From: a virus
Length of the DNA stretch: 52,751 bases
IMG/VR virus record: IMGVR_UViG_3300032268_000734
Span: 1-52,751 of that record
Strand: one strand, 5' to 3'
Notes under the pieces: generated by a model
Told to the model about the DNA's origin: nothing
The model's input: only the letters and a program-made list of their open reading frames with translations
Database searches by the model: none
Shown here: positions 13,622 to 22,055 of the stretch, one piece after another
Layout: each line of letters opens with the position of its first letter
Position numbering within the stretch: position 1 is the stretch's first letter
Position numbers and translations under genes: made by a program

Positions 13622-14382
13622 CTAGTTTCTTCGTCGTATGTAACACTATACTCTCCTGTAAATATCTCTGCATATGAGATTATTTCTTTATTGTATCTTA
13701 ATAGGGTAGATAAGCCTACTTTGTCGGACACATACTTCATACCCTGGACTAGTGGCTCAAAAGCCATCTCCTGCCCTTCTAGGGCGTTATTAAGGGTATC
13801 TATGTAACGTGCCTTACCATAACGCTTTGATGTAAATGATTGATCAACATAGTCAAACCTTGCTTGTGCATCATTCTTTCTTGCAATGTCCGAATTGTCT
13901 ATTATATACCTTGTTGCAGGATGATCCATCCGTGTTGACCAGTTTCGCATGTTATCGCTGTATTTCTCCATGTTCTTGAGAGTTGAATCAGCAAAGGCCA
14001 TGCGTATAAGGTCTTGTTCGGATAGGTCAGCCTCTATTGCGAACGAAATCAAAAAAGCGGTTGCGAAGGGAAACTTGTCGCTATATGTCGTGACGCCGAA
14101 GTGTACATTCGGATTGAACGACTTACTTGACATACCGTCTCGAATTAAACGCATATGATTTCCGAGAGACACAAACTCTTCTCGATTCATATCGCAATCG
14201 ACGAACAAACAATCTTCGGCATTGATGCCATCGGCGAGACATAAAATATTTTTGTCATATGAGCCCACTATTTTCGAACCGTTAAAACGCTCTAATAATT
14301 TTGCGGACATAAAACCATCCATGTCAGGGGATATAATTAAATTCTTAGAATGCTCCAGTGTATTAAGTATCTCTGTTTTCAT
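13612..14382 (-). CDS. DHH-like phosphoesterase-fold protein, 256 aa
   Basis: The start NLIISPDMDGFMSAKLLERF resembles motif I of DHH phosphoesterases (HxDxDGxxSA, with the His replaced by Ser). CLFVDCDM and LGNHMR follow at the spacing of the later metal-binding motifs, though the DHH triplet itself reads NHM. Later blocks (RMDHPATRYII) may form the second lobe. If the fold is right, the lost His may mean altered or absent nuclease/phosphatase activity. Partly coupled to the downstream glycosyltransferase. Divergent from 14412 with only 29 bases between starts. Confidence 0.5.
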   Translation of the reverse strand: MKTEILNTLEHSKNLIISPDMDGFMSAKLLERFNGSKIVGSYDKNILCLADGINAEDCLFVDCDMNREEFVSLGNHMRLIRDGMSSKSFNPNVHFGVTTYSDKFPFATAFLISFAIEADLSEQDLIRMAFADSTLKNMEKYSDNMRNWSTRMDHPATRYIIDNSDIARKNDAQARFDYVDQSFTSKRYGKARYIDTLNNALEGQEMAFEPLVQGMKYVSDKVGLSTLLRYNKEIISYAEIFTGEYSVTYDEETSWN

Positions 14383-14411
14383 TTTGTATAAACGTCCCTT
14401 ATAATAATGTT

Positions 14412-14678
14412 ATGACTGTGCAAGACTGGGCTTCCTTAATCGTGGCGATACTTACAATTGTATCATCAATCGCCTTTGCAATCAAGTGGATGGTAAAACA
14501 TTATCTCAGCGAACTTAAGCCCAATTCTGGATCATCGATGAAGGATCAAATTTCAAGATTAGAAACTGCTGTTGACGAACAGAGAGTTGACTCTATTAAA
14601 TCTAGAGATCGCCAAGAAAAGAAACTTGACGATATGTATCAAATTCTAATTAAGCACATTGCTGATAACGATAAATAA
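14412..14678 (+). CDS. Single-span membrane protein with coiled-coil tail (holin candidate), 88 aa
   Basis: MTVQDWASLIVAILTIVSSI starts a transmembrane span (residues 8-26), followed by KWMVKHYLSELKPNSGSSMKDQ and a charged coiled coil ending IADNDK. Such 1-TM proteins with a LKPN-G-S linker are common beside lysis genes of actinophages, so a holin or spanin-like role is plausible but unproven. TATAAT ends six bases before ATG 14412 (leaderless). Confidence 0.65.
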   Translation: MTVQDWASLIVAILTIVSSIAFAIKWMVKHYLSELKPNSGSSMKDQISRLETAVDEQRVDSIKSRDRQEKKLDDMYQILIKHIADNDK

Positions 14679-14870
14679 TTTGCTATATACTATATATAAA
14701 GATAGTTTTTAAAACTATAAAGATAGTTCTTATTTCTTATATCTTTTAAGTATACACTATCCACAACTTGGTCAAAATAGACTTATGGTAACAAATTGGA
14801 CATTGGCTATTATAACAATTGTATAACAATTATAAAACCTTTACTTTATTGTCCATTTTGTCTATTATGG

Positions 14871-14938
14871 TATAATTTTATTACTGGCTAATGCCTTGGT
14901 TTGTCCTATACCCACCAATCAAGGTATTAGTCTTTTTT
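14871..14938 (+). ncRNA. Promoter plus strong terminator hairpin: attenuator or small RNA
   Basis: TGG-TATAAT (14871-14876) is followed after about 10 bases by an 18-bp stem with several G-T pairs (14886-14903 with 14915-14932), an 11-base loop and a run of Ts to 14938. A transcript starting near 14883 would be only about 55 nt. Alternatively the hairpin insulates the tail genes from upstream transcription. The remainder of 14679-14954 is AT-rich with short repeats (ACAATTGTATAACAATT) and no gene that I can see. Confidence 0.45.
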
Positions 14939-14954
14939 GTGGTATAATCTCATT

Positions 14955-15350
14955 ATGACTATGTGTGGACCAGAGGTTTTTGGAGCGGATCCAGCCAGGA
15001 TTAAATGGCAAATTGTTAGAGGAGACACCTCTCCGCTTCGTGTTGATTTTTTAGAAGATGACGAAACCACATATTTTGATACCTCTGATTGGACCTATAC
15101 CGCTACGACCTACGATCCACAATCTGATACCCTGGATCAATTGACTGTTACTCCTGGAAATGGTTATGTTGACATTATGGCTCCAGCATCAATTACATCT
15201 CAATGGGGAACAGGCTATAAGACAATTGTAACAGAACTAACATTTGATTTGCAGGTAACTATTAATGGCTTAACAGATTCTTCAGATATTATTTGGACAC
15301 CACTAATTGGAACAATATCGGTTATTGGCGATATTTCAGGTAGCCTATAA
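14955..15350 (+). CDS. Tail/baseplate-type beta domain protein, 131 aa
   Basis: IKWQIVRGDTSPLRVDFLED near the N-terminus is the 'GDT-plus-acidic strand' opening also found in the 16194 and 24283 proteins and in BppU-like baseplate/tail domains. Predicted all-beta, structural. Start ATG 14955 lies six bases after TATAAT; the longer frame starts inside the promoter. First of the fibre/tail series. Confidence 0.65.
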   Translation: MTMCGPEVFGADPARIKWQIVRGDTSPLRVDFLEDDETTYFDTSDWTYTATTYDPQSDTLDQLTVTPGNGYVDIMAPASITSQWGTGYKTIVTELTFDLQVTINGLTDSSDIIWTPLIGTISVIGDISGSL

Positions 15351-15436
15351 TGTCAGTAGTAAAAGTTACAGTTCGCAGACCTGAGTTGCCACCAGTAATT
15401 AGAATTAAGAATAAAACATTTAAAGTAAACAAATAA
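15350..15436 (+). CDS. Basic mini-protein, 28 aa
   Basis: MSVVKVTVRRPELPPVIRIK plus a short basic tail. Its ATG overlaps the preceding stop codon (TAATG). Possibly a small virion or linker peptide; unknown. Confidence 0.5.
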   Translation: MSVVKVTVRRPELPPVIRIKNKTFKVNK

Positions 15437-15454
15437 TCATGAGATAATCTCTTT

Positions 15455-16186
15455 ATGGCTGCTTCTAAATCTATGGACTTTCCAGGTGCAAAAAAATCTA
15501 GTTATGCTGCTCAGGTAGAACAAACACAAGCCTCTCCGTATCAAGAAAATACACTTTCTTTTCTTCCAGTTCCTGGACCACAAGGTCCTCAAGGTCCAGC
15601 AGGTAGAGACGGAAAAGATGGTTTGCCAGGTCCAGTAGGACCAGAGGGACAAAAAGGACAAAAGGGAGAAAGAGGGCCATCAGGACAAAATGGACTAAGT
15701 TCTTTATCTTCTTCAGGACAGCAAGCAGGTTGGGCATCATACACAAATGCTATTGAAAAACCAATAAAACTTGGAATATCTCAAGGAAACGATGGATGGG
15801 TAACCTTAGTGCTAGACACAAAAGACAAAGAACAAAACGAAACCTATCTTCCAGCAGGATGTACAAGCCTTTGGAATAGCCATCAAAGAGCCCTAAACTT
15901 TCACGGCATAAAACAAGGTTCTCAGGTATTTGTAACATATAACTTTGAACTAACAACATATACTTCAAATACTGAGGTTTGGCTAAGAACATACTTTGCA
16001 AGTAAAGATAGAGAGTTTGTTCAGTTGATAGGATCTTTTAAATATCAGAACGTCTACAATCTTTCTGTAACCCAGCAGATATTTATAGAAGACCAGTCTA
16101 TGTGGGGTAATGGAGCAGTTCCACAGATTAGAACAGACTTTGACTCAACCGTAATATTCAATTCCGTATACGTCAGCGTGGTATAA
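15455..16186 (+). CDS. Collagen-like virion protein, 243 aa
   Basis: Residues about 40-75 are Gly-X-Y triplets (GPQGPQGPAGRDGKDGLPGP and on to GERGPSG), a collagen triple helix. A short N-terminal domain precedes it, and a beta-rich C-terminal domain (WVTLVLDTKDKE..., YNFELTTYTS) probably forms the trimeric knob. Several Y positions carry Pro, the classical substrate of prolyl-4-hydroxylase, and such an enzyme is encoded at 20923. GATAAT ends six bases before ATG 15455 (leaderless). Likely a fibre or appendage. Confidence 0.88.
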   Translation: MAASKSMDFPGAKKSSYAAQVEQTQASPYQENTLSFLPVPGPQGPQGPAGRDGKDGLPGPVGPEGQKGQKGERGPSGQNGLSSLSSSGQQAGWASYTNAIEKPIKLGISQGNDGWVTLVLDTKDKEQNETYLPAGCTSLWNSHQRALNFHGIKQGSQVFVTYNFELTTYTSNTEVWLRTYFASKDREFVQLIGSFKYQNVYNLSVTQQIFIEDQSMWGNGAVPQIRTDFDSTVIFNSVYVSVV

Positions 16187-16193
16187 TAAAACC

Positions 16194-16652
16194 ATGGCAT
16201 TTCCAGCGACCTATGACTTTAATTACTATAAGGGTGATACCTTTGAGTTTCGTATATACCCGAAAAAGAACGATGGAACATCTTTTGATTTAACCGCATA
16301 CAAAGTTCCAACAAATTTTGCTAATACCCCAGATGATGTGACAGATAACACAGCACCATACGATAGTGCACAATTTACTATTGCTAATTTTCGTGGAACA
16401 GCAGCAACTGTTGTAGTAAGGGGATTTGCTAGAGTATCAGATGATAATACATTTGTACAGTGTGCAATCAGACCAGGAGATGGAGTTCAACTAGTTGCAG
16501 GAACAGAATATGTTTATGATGTTGAAGTTAGAAAGCCAGCAGGCGCTTCAGGCAGTGGGCAATACGAAATAGTTCAGACCTTACTAACTGGTAAAATAAC
16601 AATTACAGATCAAGTTACAGGCGCTACGTCTATAACAAGACCAGGTGCTTAA
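16194..16652 (+). CDS. Tail/baseplate-type beta domain protein, 152 aa
   Basis: FNYYKGDTFEFRIYPKKNDG then long beta strands; related in layout to 14955 and 24283. Its promoter TGG-TATAAT (16182-16187) overlaps the stop codon of the collagen-like gene, and ATG 16194 lies exactly six bases further on (leaderless). Ends GATSITRPGA. Structural role inferred from position. Confidence 0.65.
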   Translation: MAFPATYDFNYYKGDTFEFRIYPKKNDGTSFDLTAYKVPTNFANTPDDVTDNTAPYDSAQFTIANFRGTAATVVVRGFARVSDDNTFVQCAIRPGDGVQLVAGTEYVYDVEVRKPAGASGSGQYEIVQTLLTGKITITDQVTGATSITRPGA

Positions 16653-17245
16653 TGGCAGAGATATTATTGTCTAATGAAGACCTAACGGTTTTTGGTGGAC
16701 CAGAAGGTATAAGCCTTGATCTTGATATAGGACCACAAGGAGATCGTGGAAGTATTATTATTGGAGTTCTTGGAAATCCTACAGAGGCAGCAGTAGCACA
16801 GACAATAGTTCAAGATGTACAAGCCCTAGATCTTGCAATAAATTATCAATCCTCATCCCCATCTTTTAAAACTGTGTTTCAGTTAGTTTCTACTGGAGGA
16901 TCGCTTCAGTGGACAGAGTTAATAAGTTTAAAAGCAAACTCTTATTCTGCTGTCAAACAAATAACTGCTTCAGGCGGAAAACTTGTAATCCCTCCAATCA
17001 ATGTAACAGAGATATATGACTTATCTGAAAACGAAGTAACCTCAGCCAACTTTAAAATTAACTACTCTATCTCTGCTCCAGACACTTCTGGTCCTTTAGC
17101 AACAACTCTTATAGTAAAAGACCTAATAACAAGTCCTGGGTTTTTAGCACTACCACTTGAAATAAAGGGTGTAGAATATGATGGAACGACTTGGGCCCCC
17201 ATAACGGGACCTAAAACTGTCCACTTATTTATTACGGTGGTATAA
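16652..17245 (+). CDS. Structural protein with a short collagen-like motif, 197 aa
   Basis: Starts with TAATG coupling. Near residue 27 DIGPQGDRGSIIIGVLG is a short collagen-type or fibre-hinge element; the rest is beta-rich (FKTVFQLVSTGGSLQWTELI, HLFITVV end). The ending GTGGTATAAT again fuses the stop codon with the promoter of the next gene. Likely a fibre subunit. Confidence 0.65.
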   Translation: MAEILLSNEDLTVFGGPEGISLDLDIGPQGDRGSIIIGVLGNPTEAAVAQTIVQDVQALDLAINYQSSSPSFKTVFQLVSTGGSLQWTELISLKANSYSAVKQITASGGKLVIPPINVTEIYDLSENEVTSANFKINYSISAPDTSGPLATTLIVKDLITSPGFLALPLEIKGVEYDGTTWAPITGPKTVHLFITVV

Positions 17246-17264
17246 TGAAAAAGGGTGATTTATA

Positions 17265-20246
17265 GTGGCAGCAGAGAATATTGATAATACCGTTAATGGT
17301 ACTGGTCTATTCCCTGCAAAAGTACCTGGTCTTTCAGATGCAGCAGATATTCAAGCAGCGCTTAGACTTTACCACTATGGATCATATGCCTATGATGGTG
17401 CTAACACAAATCCTACACTTCTTCCAAATCCATCAATTGCAAAACATCTTCAAAACCTTGTAGATGCAGATGCAGCAGAGGTAACAAATAGAAATGCTGC
17501 TATTACAGCACATTCTTCAGCAACAACAAATATTCACGGAATATCAAACACAGCAAATCTTGCAACACAGACATATGTAAATACAGCAATTTCTGCTGCA
17601 GTTGGTGGCGTTACAGGAGAATTTTCAAACCTTGCTGGAACTGCTATTGACTGGAACTCTGTTGATGAAAGATTTGATGTTGAGCCAAGGCTTGCAAACT
17701 CTGGAACAATTATAACAAAAACAGAAAGTTTTATTTTATCTGCAAGTGATGTTGGCAAAACTGCTATCTTGTATTCTTCTAATCCAATGACCGTAACACT
17801 TCCAGAAAATGCTTCAGTAGAAATTCCAGTAGGATATTCAATTGACATAATTCAAACAGGAACGGGATCAGTAACAGTATCTGAAGGCAGTAGTGCTGTT
17901 TCAATTAATAGCAAGTCTAATATAAAATCTTTGGATGGACAATATTCAAAAGGAACGTTAGTTAAAATAGCCGACAATACATGGTTTTTTTTTGGAAACT
18001 TACTTAACGTAGTAACTCCAGTTACGCCTACAGCGCCTACTCCAGTTGCACCAACACCAGTTGCACCAACACCAACCCCACCAGCCCCAACGCCACCAGC
18101 CCCAACTCCACCTTCTCCAACTCCACCTTCTCCAACTCCACCTTCTCCAACACCACCAAGTCCAACACCACCTGTCCCAACACCACCTCAACTTCCAACT
18201 CCATCACTTTCGGTAACATCGCAGGGATGGAATAGTTATCCTAATGCAGCATATGCAAATATTGGTGTAGGAAATTATAACTATGAGAACGTTTATACTT
18301 CAAACCTTGGAACACAAAATCCAGAATTCCCAGAAGAATGGAATCTCGGTAATTTAAATCCAAATCAATCTTATACAGTTTATATAACTGCCTCCCGTGC
18401 TGGATATACAAGTGCTCAAGGATCTATAACATTCTCTGCTAATCCTGCATCAACCCCAACTCCAGTTGCTCCAACACCTGTAGCGCCTACACCAACTGGA
18501 CCAACAACATATAACATTTATACTTATTGTGATCCACTATTCCCTGCTATGAGAGGTGGAGCATATGGAACACAGACAGCAGGAACAACTGTTAATACTG
18601 GAACAACAACAAACCCATCTTTAAGTAGCGAACAGATAGTTGCACAACTTGGTTATGCTGGTGGATGTCCAACAGTTCCAATAGTAAATCCTGGAACAGT
18701 TTACTTATCATATTGTAGTCAAGGATCACCAGTTGTTGAAAGTTACCCTGTAAATGCAGATAACGTTCTTACTACAAACATTAACGAAGCATGTTCAGTC
18801 TATAGCACTCTTCTTACTAACATAGGTGCAACAAGCATTGACTGTTCAACAAGTTCTGCAAGAGTTGCACCAACAAATTGTGCACCAGCACCAACACCTG
18901 TTGCACCAACTCCTACAGCACCTACACCAGTAGCAACAGGTTACTATGCTTGGGGATGCTGTAATGGTGATCCACTAGTTATTGATGGACCTAACAATGC
19001 AACTGCCAGGGCCGATTATCAGTCTGTAGGAGGATGTACTGCTGCAGGAGTTCTATCAACTTATGCTGCTGCACTTTCAGCAGCACAGGCAGGATGTAAT
19101 GAATCAAGCCCAACGCCAACACCACCTACCATAACATATTATTTAGCACAAACAACAATTGATTTCCAGAATGACGACTGTGTGTCTGCTCCTGCATATG
19201 TTTCTTCACAAACGACAGCACCAGCAACAGTTGGTTCAATATATACAATAAGTTCTGGATCAAGAACATTAACTACTGGATATTGGAGTACAGTTTCTGC
19301 TGCAGATGCAGTTGCACAACTTCTTGCAGGAACTTCCCGTTGTCAAACACCAACACCAGTAGCGCCTACACCTGTAGCACCAACACCTGTTGCACCAACT
19401 CCTACAGCACCTACACCTGTAGCCCCTACTCCAGTAGCATCATGTCCTCCAAATGATGGTGGAAGTTATCAAGCAACAAATGTATTTACCAACACTTGCC
19501 AAGATCTAGGATTAGAATTTGTATGCAGAAATGCTAATATTGAATATTGTAGAAGTGCAGCACCTACACCTACACCACCAGCACCTACACCAACTCCTTC
19601 TTATCCAGCATTGCTTCCTGGACTACACTATTGTGCAAGTGGTGACGTTCCTAACCCATCAAGCCCATGTACTCAGTCAGATGTAACTAATGGTAATTGC
19701 AAGGATGGAGGAGCATCAGGACCATCTTGTGCTCCCGCACCAGTAGCACCTACACCTGTTGCTCCTACACCTGTAGCACCAACCCCAGTTGGAGCAACTT
19801 GTCCAGGACAATCAACTAATCCTGCACTCTATACATGTGCTGAACTAGGACTTACAAGACTTGGTGGTTCTGATTACTATAGCATTCCTGCAGGATGGTC
19901 TTGTTGCTCTGCACCTGCACCAACAGCGCCAACACCTGTAGCACCTACTCCTACAGCACCTACACCAACTGCACCGCTAGATTGTTCTCCATGTGATCCA
20001 CAATATTCTGGAGCCGCTTGTGGACAATATGGAAATGGAACTTTATGTTATACACCTTCAGGATGTCCAAATAGATGTGATGGAGATTATGCTCCAACGC
20101 CTACTGCACCAGCACCTGTTGCACCAGTAGCACCAACAGCACCTTCACGCTATACCTGTAGTCCATCAGATTACGCCAACCAGTGCTGTAGTTGCTTCTC
20201 TGTAGGAGCGTGTGATGCAAACGGAAGTAGTTGGCCAGCATGTTAA
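17265..20246 (+). CDS. Giant Pro/Thr-repeat (extensin- or mucin-like) fibre protein, 993 aa
   Basis: N-terminal 240 residues look like a tail-fibre base (AADIQAALRLYHYGSYAYDG, INTHGISNTANLATQTYV-like segment shared with the 27601 fibre). From residue about 246 the chain alternates (A/P)PTPVAPTPTAPTP linkers, at least nine blocks, with small Cys-rich globular modules (for example YYAWGCCNGDPL, YSGAACGQYGNG), probably disulphide-bonded outside the cell. GTG start with AAGGGTG upstream. The linkers resemble eukaryotic hydroxyproline-rich glycoproteins and are the obvious candidate substrate for the 2OG oxygenases and GlcNAc-transferase-like enzyme encoded just downstream. Even base composition with its neighbours argues against very recent transfer. 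Confidence 0.85.
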   Translation: MAAENIDNTVNGTGLFPAKVPGLSDAADIQAALRLYHYGSYAYDGANTNPTLLPNPSIAKHLQNLVDADAAEVTNRNAAITAHSSATTNIHGISNTANLATQTYVNTAISAAVGGVTGEFSNLAGTAIDWNSVDERFDVEPRLANSGTIITKTESFILSASDVGKTAILYSSNPMTVTLPENASVEIPVGYSIDIIQTGTGSVTVSEGSSAVSINSKSNIKSLDGQYSKGTLVKIADNTWFFFGNLLNVVTPVTPTAPTPVAPTPVAPTPTPPAPTPPAPTPPSPTPPSPTPPSPTPPSPTPPVPTPPQLPTPSLSVTSQGWNSYPNAAYANIGVGNYNYENVYTSNLGTQNPEFPEEWNLGNLNPNQSYTVYITASRAGYTSAQGSITFSANPASTPTPVAPTPVAPTPTGPTTYNIYTYCDPLFPAMRGGAYGTQTAGTTVNTGTTTNPSLSSEQIVAQLGYAGGCPTVPIVNPGTVYLSYCSQGSPVVESYPVNADNVLTTNINEACSVYSTLLTNIGATSIDCSTSSARVAPTNCAPAPTPVAPTPTAPTPVATGYYAWGCCNGDPLVIDGPNNATARADYQSVGGCTAAGVLSTYAAALSAAQAGCNESSPTPTPPTITYYLAQTTIDFQNDDCVSAPAYVSSQTTAPATVGSIYTISSGSRTLTTGYWSTVSAADAVAQLLAGTSRCQTPTPVAPTPVAPTPVAPTPTAPTPVAPTPVASCPPNDGGSYQATNVFTNTCQDLGLEFVCRNANIEYCRSAAPTPTPPAPTPTPSYPALLPGLHYCASGDVPNPSSPCTQSDVTNGNCKDGGASGPSCAPAPVAPTPVAPTPVAPTPVGATCPGQSTNPALYTCAELGLTRLGGSDYYSIPAGWSCCSAPAPTAPTPVAPTPTAPTPTAPLDCSPCDPQYSGAACGQYGNGTLCYTPSGCPNRCDGDYAPTPTAPAPVAPVAPTAPSRYTCSPSDYANQCCSCFSVGACDANGSSWPAC
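18000..18198 (+). repeat. Longest Pro/Thr repeat block in the 993-aa protein
   Basis: Tandem nine- to twelve-base codon repeats for APTPVAP and PPSPTPPSPTPP. Shorter blocks recur near 18460, 18885, 19110, 19350, 19560, 19740, 19915 and 20090. Near-identical DNA units make slippage and length variation likely. Confidence 0.85.
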
Positions 20247-20248
20247 CC

Positions 20249-20277
20249 TTGACAAAAAAAATTTTTTATGATAGAAT
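20249..20277 (+). promoter_or_regulatory. Consensus sigma70-type promoter for the oxygenase/glycosyltransferase operon
   Basis: TTGACA (20249-20254), 17 bases of A/T tract, TAGAAT (20272-20277), then AAAGGAG before ATG 20305. Unlike its late-gene neighbours this operon has a full -35. Confidence 0.85.
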
Positions 20278-20304
20278 ATTATTAAGTATCTAAAGGAGAA
20301 AAAT

Positions 20305-20694
20305 ATGATTAATTATGAATTAGTTTTGTGGAAAACTGCCAAAGATAAAGAAGATAAGGTATCTAAAAATATTGCTGGAATGGCACTTGCTTATGTAATT
20401 GACAACGAAGTTGTTCATACAGATGTTGTGGATGCATCTTTTGGGTCTACACTTTGTTCTGCAGATAGTTTTAGTGAAGAGAGTATTGATGAGATAAAGA
20501 GTGTTTACATGGTAAACATTGTTAAAGACGATGTAACTATAGAAACTGTTATATGTGATGAAATGATTTATTCTCTTTTAACTTCAGATGCAAAAGTTTT
20601 TAATATTGATGATGGACACGAATACGCTGCACTTGTAAAAACTGGCTGGAAATATATAGATGATACTTTTAAATTGCCAGGGGAATTTGAATGA
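20305..20694 (+). CDS. Hypothetical protein, 129 aa, first gene of the modification operon
   Basis: MINYELVLWKTAKDKEDKVS is followed by beta strands and acidic helices (DSFSEESIDEIKSVYMVNIV). No motif recognised. AAAGGAG ribosome site. Resembles cyanophage small proteins of unknown role. ATGA overlap with the next gene. Confidence 0.65.
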   Translation: MINYELVLWKTAKDKEDKVSKNIAGMALAYVIDNEVVHTDVVDASFGSTLCSADSFSEESIDEIKSVYMVNIVKDDVTIETVICDEMIYSLLTSDAKVFNIDDGHEYAALVKTGWKYIDDTFKLPGEFE

Positions 20695-20921
20695 GCAAAT
20701 GGGAAGAATATAAAGCAAAACAAGAAAAAACAGTCAAGCCTTGGGACTTAGTAAATCCAAATACAGAGTGGGCATCTGAAGAAAAAGCAGAAGAAAGATA
20801 TAGCATTTGTAAAGGATGTCCAGAACTTATTAAATTAACTAAGCAGTGCAAAAAATGTGGCTGTTTTATGGCAGTAAAAACAAAATTAGAACTAGCAACT
20901 TGTCCTTTAGGAAAATGGTAA
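20691..20921 (+). CDS. DUF6171-like zinc-ribbon protein, 76 aa
   Basis: Residues about 37-76 hold YSICKGCPELIKLTKQCKKC, then GCFMAVKTKLELATCPLGKW: CxxC...CxxCGC...CPLGKW. This four- to five-Cys pattern is common in T4-like cyanophages and other aquatic phages. Function unknown, likely zinc-binding. ATG overlaps the previous stop codon (ATGA). Confidence 0.8.
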   Translation: MSKWEEYKAKQEKTVKPWDLVNPNTEWASEEKAEERYSICKGCPELIKLTKQCKKCGCFMAVKTKLELATCPLGKW

Positions 20922-20922
20922 A

Positions 20923-21519
20923 ATGATAAAAGAAGAGATAGCACCAGGAATAATGGTTTATAGTAATGTAATACCTAATAGCGAAACCCTATGTGAAGAT
21001 ATTGAGGAAGGACTTATTTCTGCAAATCTACCATGGGTTCCAGCAGAAGTAAAGGCTGATAAAGATCCTGGAGTAAATACTAACTCAAGAGATACAAGTA
21101 CTTTTGGAGTTCCATACTACGGAGCAATTTCTGAAGACTTTACGAGTTTTCAATCTTCTTTTAACTCAACACTAAGTAATTTATTCTTTGAAAATTTTGA
21201 TCCAGTTGAAAAAGACTACAAAAATTATTTTGGAGCAGCAGCACCATGGCATGATGCCTATGCAGTATTAAAGTATGGGGTTGGTCAAAAATTTACAAAC
21301 CACATTGATGATCATCAAGAATATCACAGAAGAATTTCTACAACTTATTATATAAATGACAATTATTTAGGTGGAGAAATTATATTCCCTAGGTTTGACA
21401 TTACATTTAAACCAAAAGCAAATCAGATGATAGTTTTTCCATCAACATATGTTTATAACCATTCAGTATTGCCAGTCATTGAAGGCGAAAGGTATGCCGT
21501 AGTTAGTTGGATGCGATGA
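20923..21519 (+). CDS. 2-oxoglutarate/Fe(II) oxygenase, prolyl-4-hydroxylase-like, 198 aa
   Basis: Double-stranded beta-helix with the full 2-His-1-Asp triad: HID at His127/Asp129 and His180 in YNHSVLPVIEGERYAVVSW, plus Arg190 for 2-oxoglutarate. GGEIIFP and KANQMIVFPS are typical of the P4H branch. The reaction of this family is O2- and 2OG-dependent hydroxylation, often of proline. Next to a GlcNAc-transferase-like gene and downstream of collagen-like and Pro/Thr-repeat proteins, the best-supported guess is hydroxylation of these fibre proteins. Tightly coupled to its neighbours. Confidence 0.88.
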   Translation: MIKEEIAPGIMVYSNVIPNSETLCEDIEEGLISANLPWVPAEVKADKDPGVNTNSRDTSTFGVPYYGAISEDFTSFQSSFNSTLSNLFFENFDPVEKDYKNYFGAAAPWHDAYAVLKYGVGQKFTNHIDDHQEYHRRISTTYYINDNYLGGEIIFPRFDITFKPKANQMIVFPSTYVYNHSVLPVIEGERYAVVSWMR

Positions 21520-22055
21520 AGGATCCATTAGTCGTAAATGATTTATTAAGTCCTGAAGATTATGCAAGGCTTCTAACATATTTAGACAAGCCTAAGAATT
21601 TTGGTTTTGACCCTGGATTTAGCAGGTATTCAATTGGAGATGGCGAACTTCCAATCTTAGGAGAACTAGCAGATAAATTAATAGAAACTGCAAGAGAAGC
21701 GTTTGATAGTAAAACTTTACTTCCAACATATACGTTATTTGCACACTATGAAGGACAGAATCCTTCACCAAGTTTGTACAAGCATAAAGACGATAACGCA
21801 TGTACCTATACTCTTGATATGTGTGTTTATCAAAATGAGCCGTGGGATTTATGGGTAGAAGACAAAAACTATTGCCTTTATCCTAACCAAGCCTTAGCCT
21901 ATTATGGAAATGATCAAATGCACTGGCGTGAAGAGTTTCCCAATCCAGAAACTAATTATGTTGCTATGATATTTTTTCACTTTGCAGAACCAGATCACTG
22001 GTGGTTTAAAGAAGGACCACAATATCTCTATACTCATATTAGAAAAACAAAATGA
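21516..22055 (+). CDS. Second 2OG/Fe(II) oxygenase-like protein, 179 aa
   Basis: ATG 21516 overlaps the previous stop as ATGA, and a TTG nine bases upstream was rejected. The metal triad appears as His90-x-Asp92 (LYKHKDD) and distal His136 (QMHWREEFP), with YPNQALAYYGNDQ before the second His. It is a diverged relative of the 40737 gene (shared HWR-[ED]-x-FP). Substrate unknown; lies between a P4H-like enzyme and a glycosyltransferase, so peptide or sugar modification is likely. Confidence 0.78.
   Translation: MKDPLVVNDLLSPEDYARLLTYLDKPKNFGFDPGFSRYSIGDGELPILGELADKLIETAREAFDSKTLLPTYTLFAHYEGQNPSPSLYKHKDDNACTYTLDMCVYQNEPWDLWVEDKNYCLYPNQALAYYGNDQMHWREEFPNPETNYVAMIFFHFAEPDHWWFKEGPQYLYTHIRKTK

Noticed and set aside
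14679-14954. tRNA gene in the AT-rich gap
   Set aside because: The hairpin is a single long stem with a T run, not a cloverleaf; I found no tRNA anywhere in the window.
15437-16001. Minus-strand frames opposite the collagen-like gene
   Set aside because: They mirror the repeat codons and lack start signals.
18000-18219. Long open frames on the minus strand rich in Trp/Arg or Leu/Val/Glu
   Set aside because: They are antisense shadows of the Pro/Thr repeat; no ribosome site or promoter.
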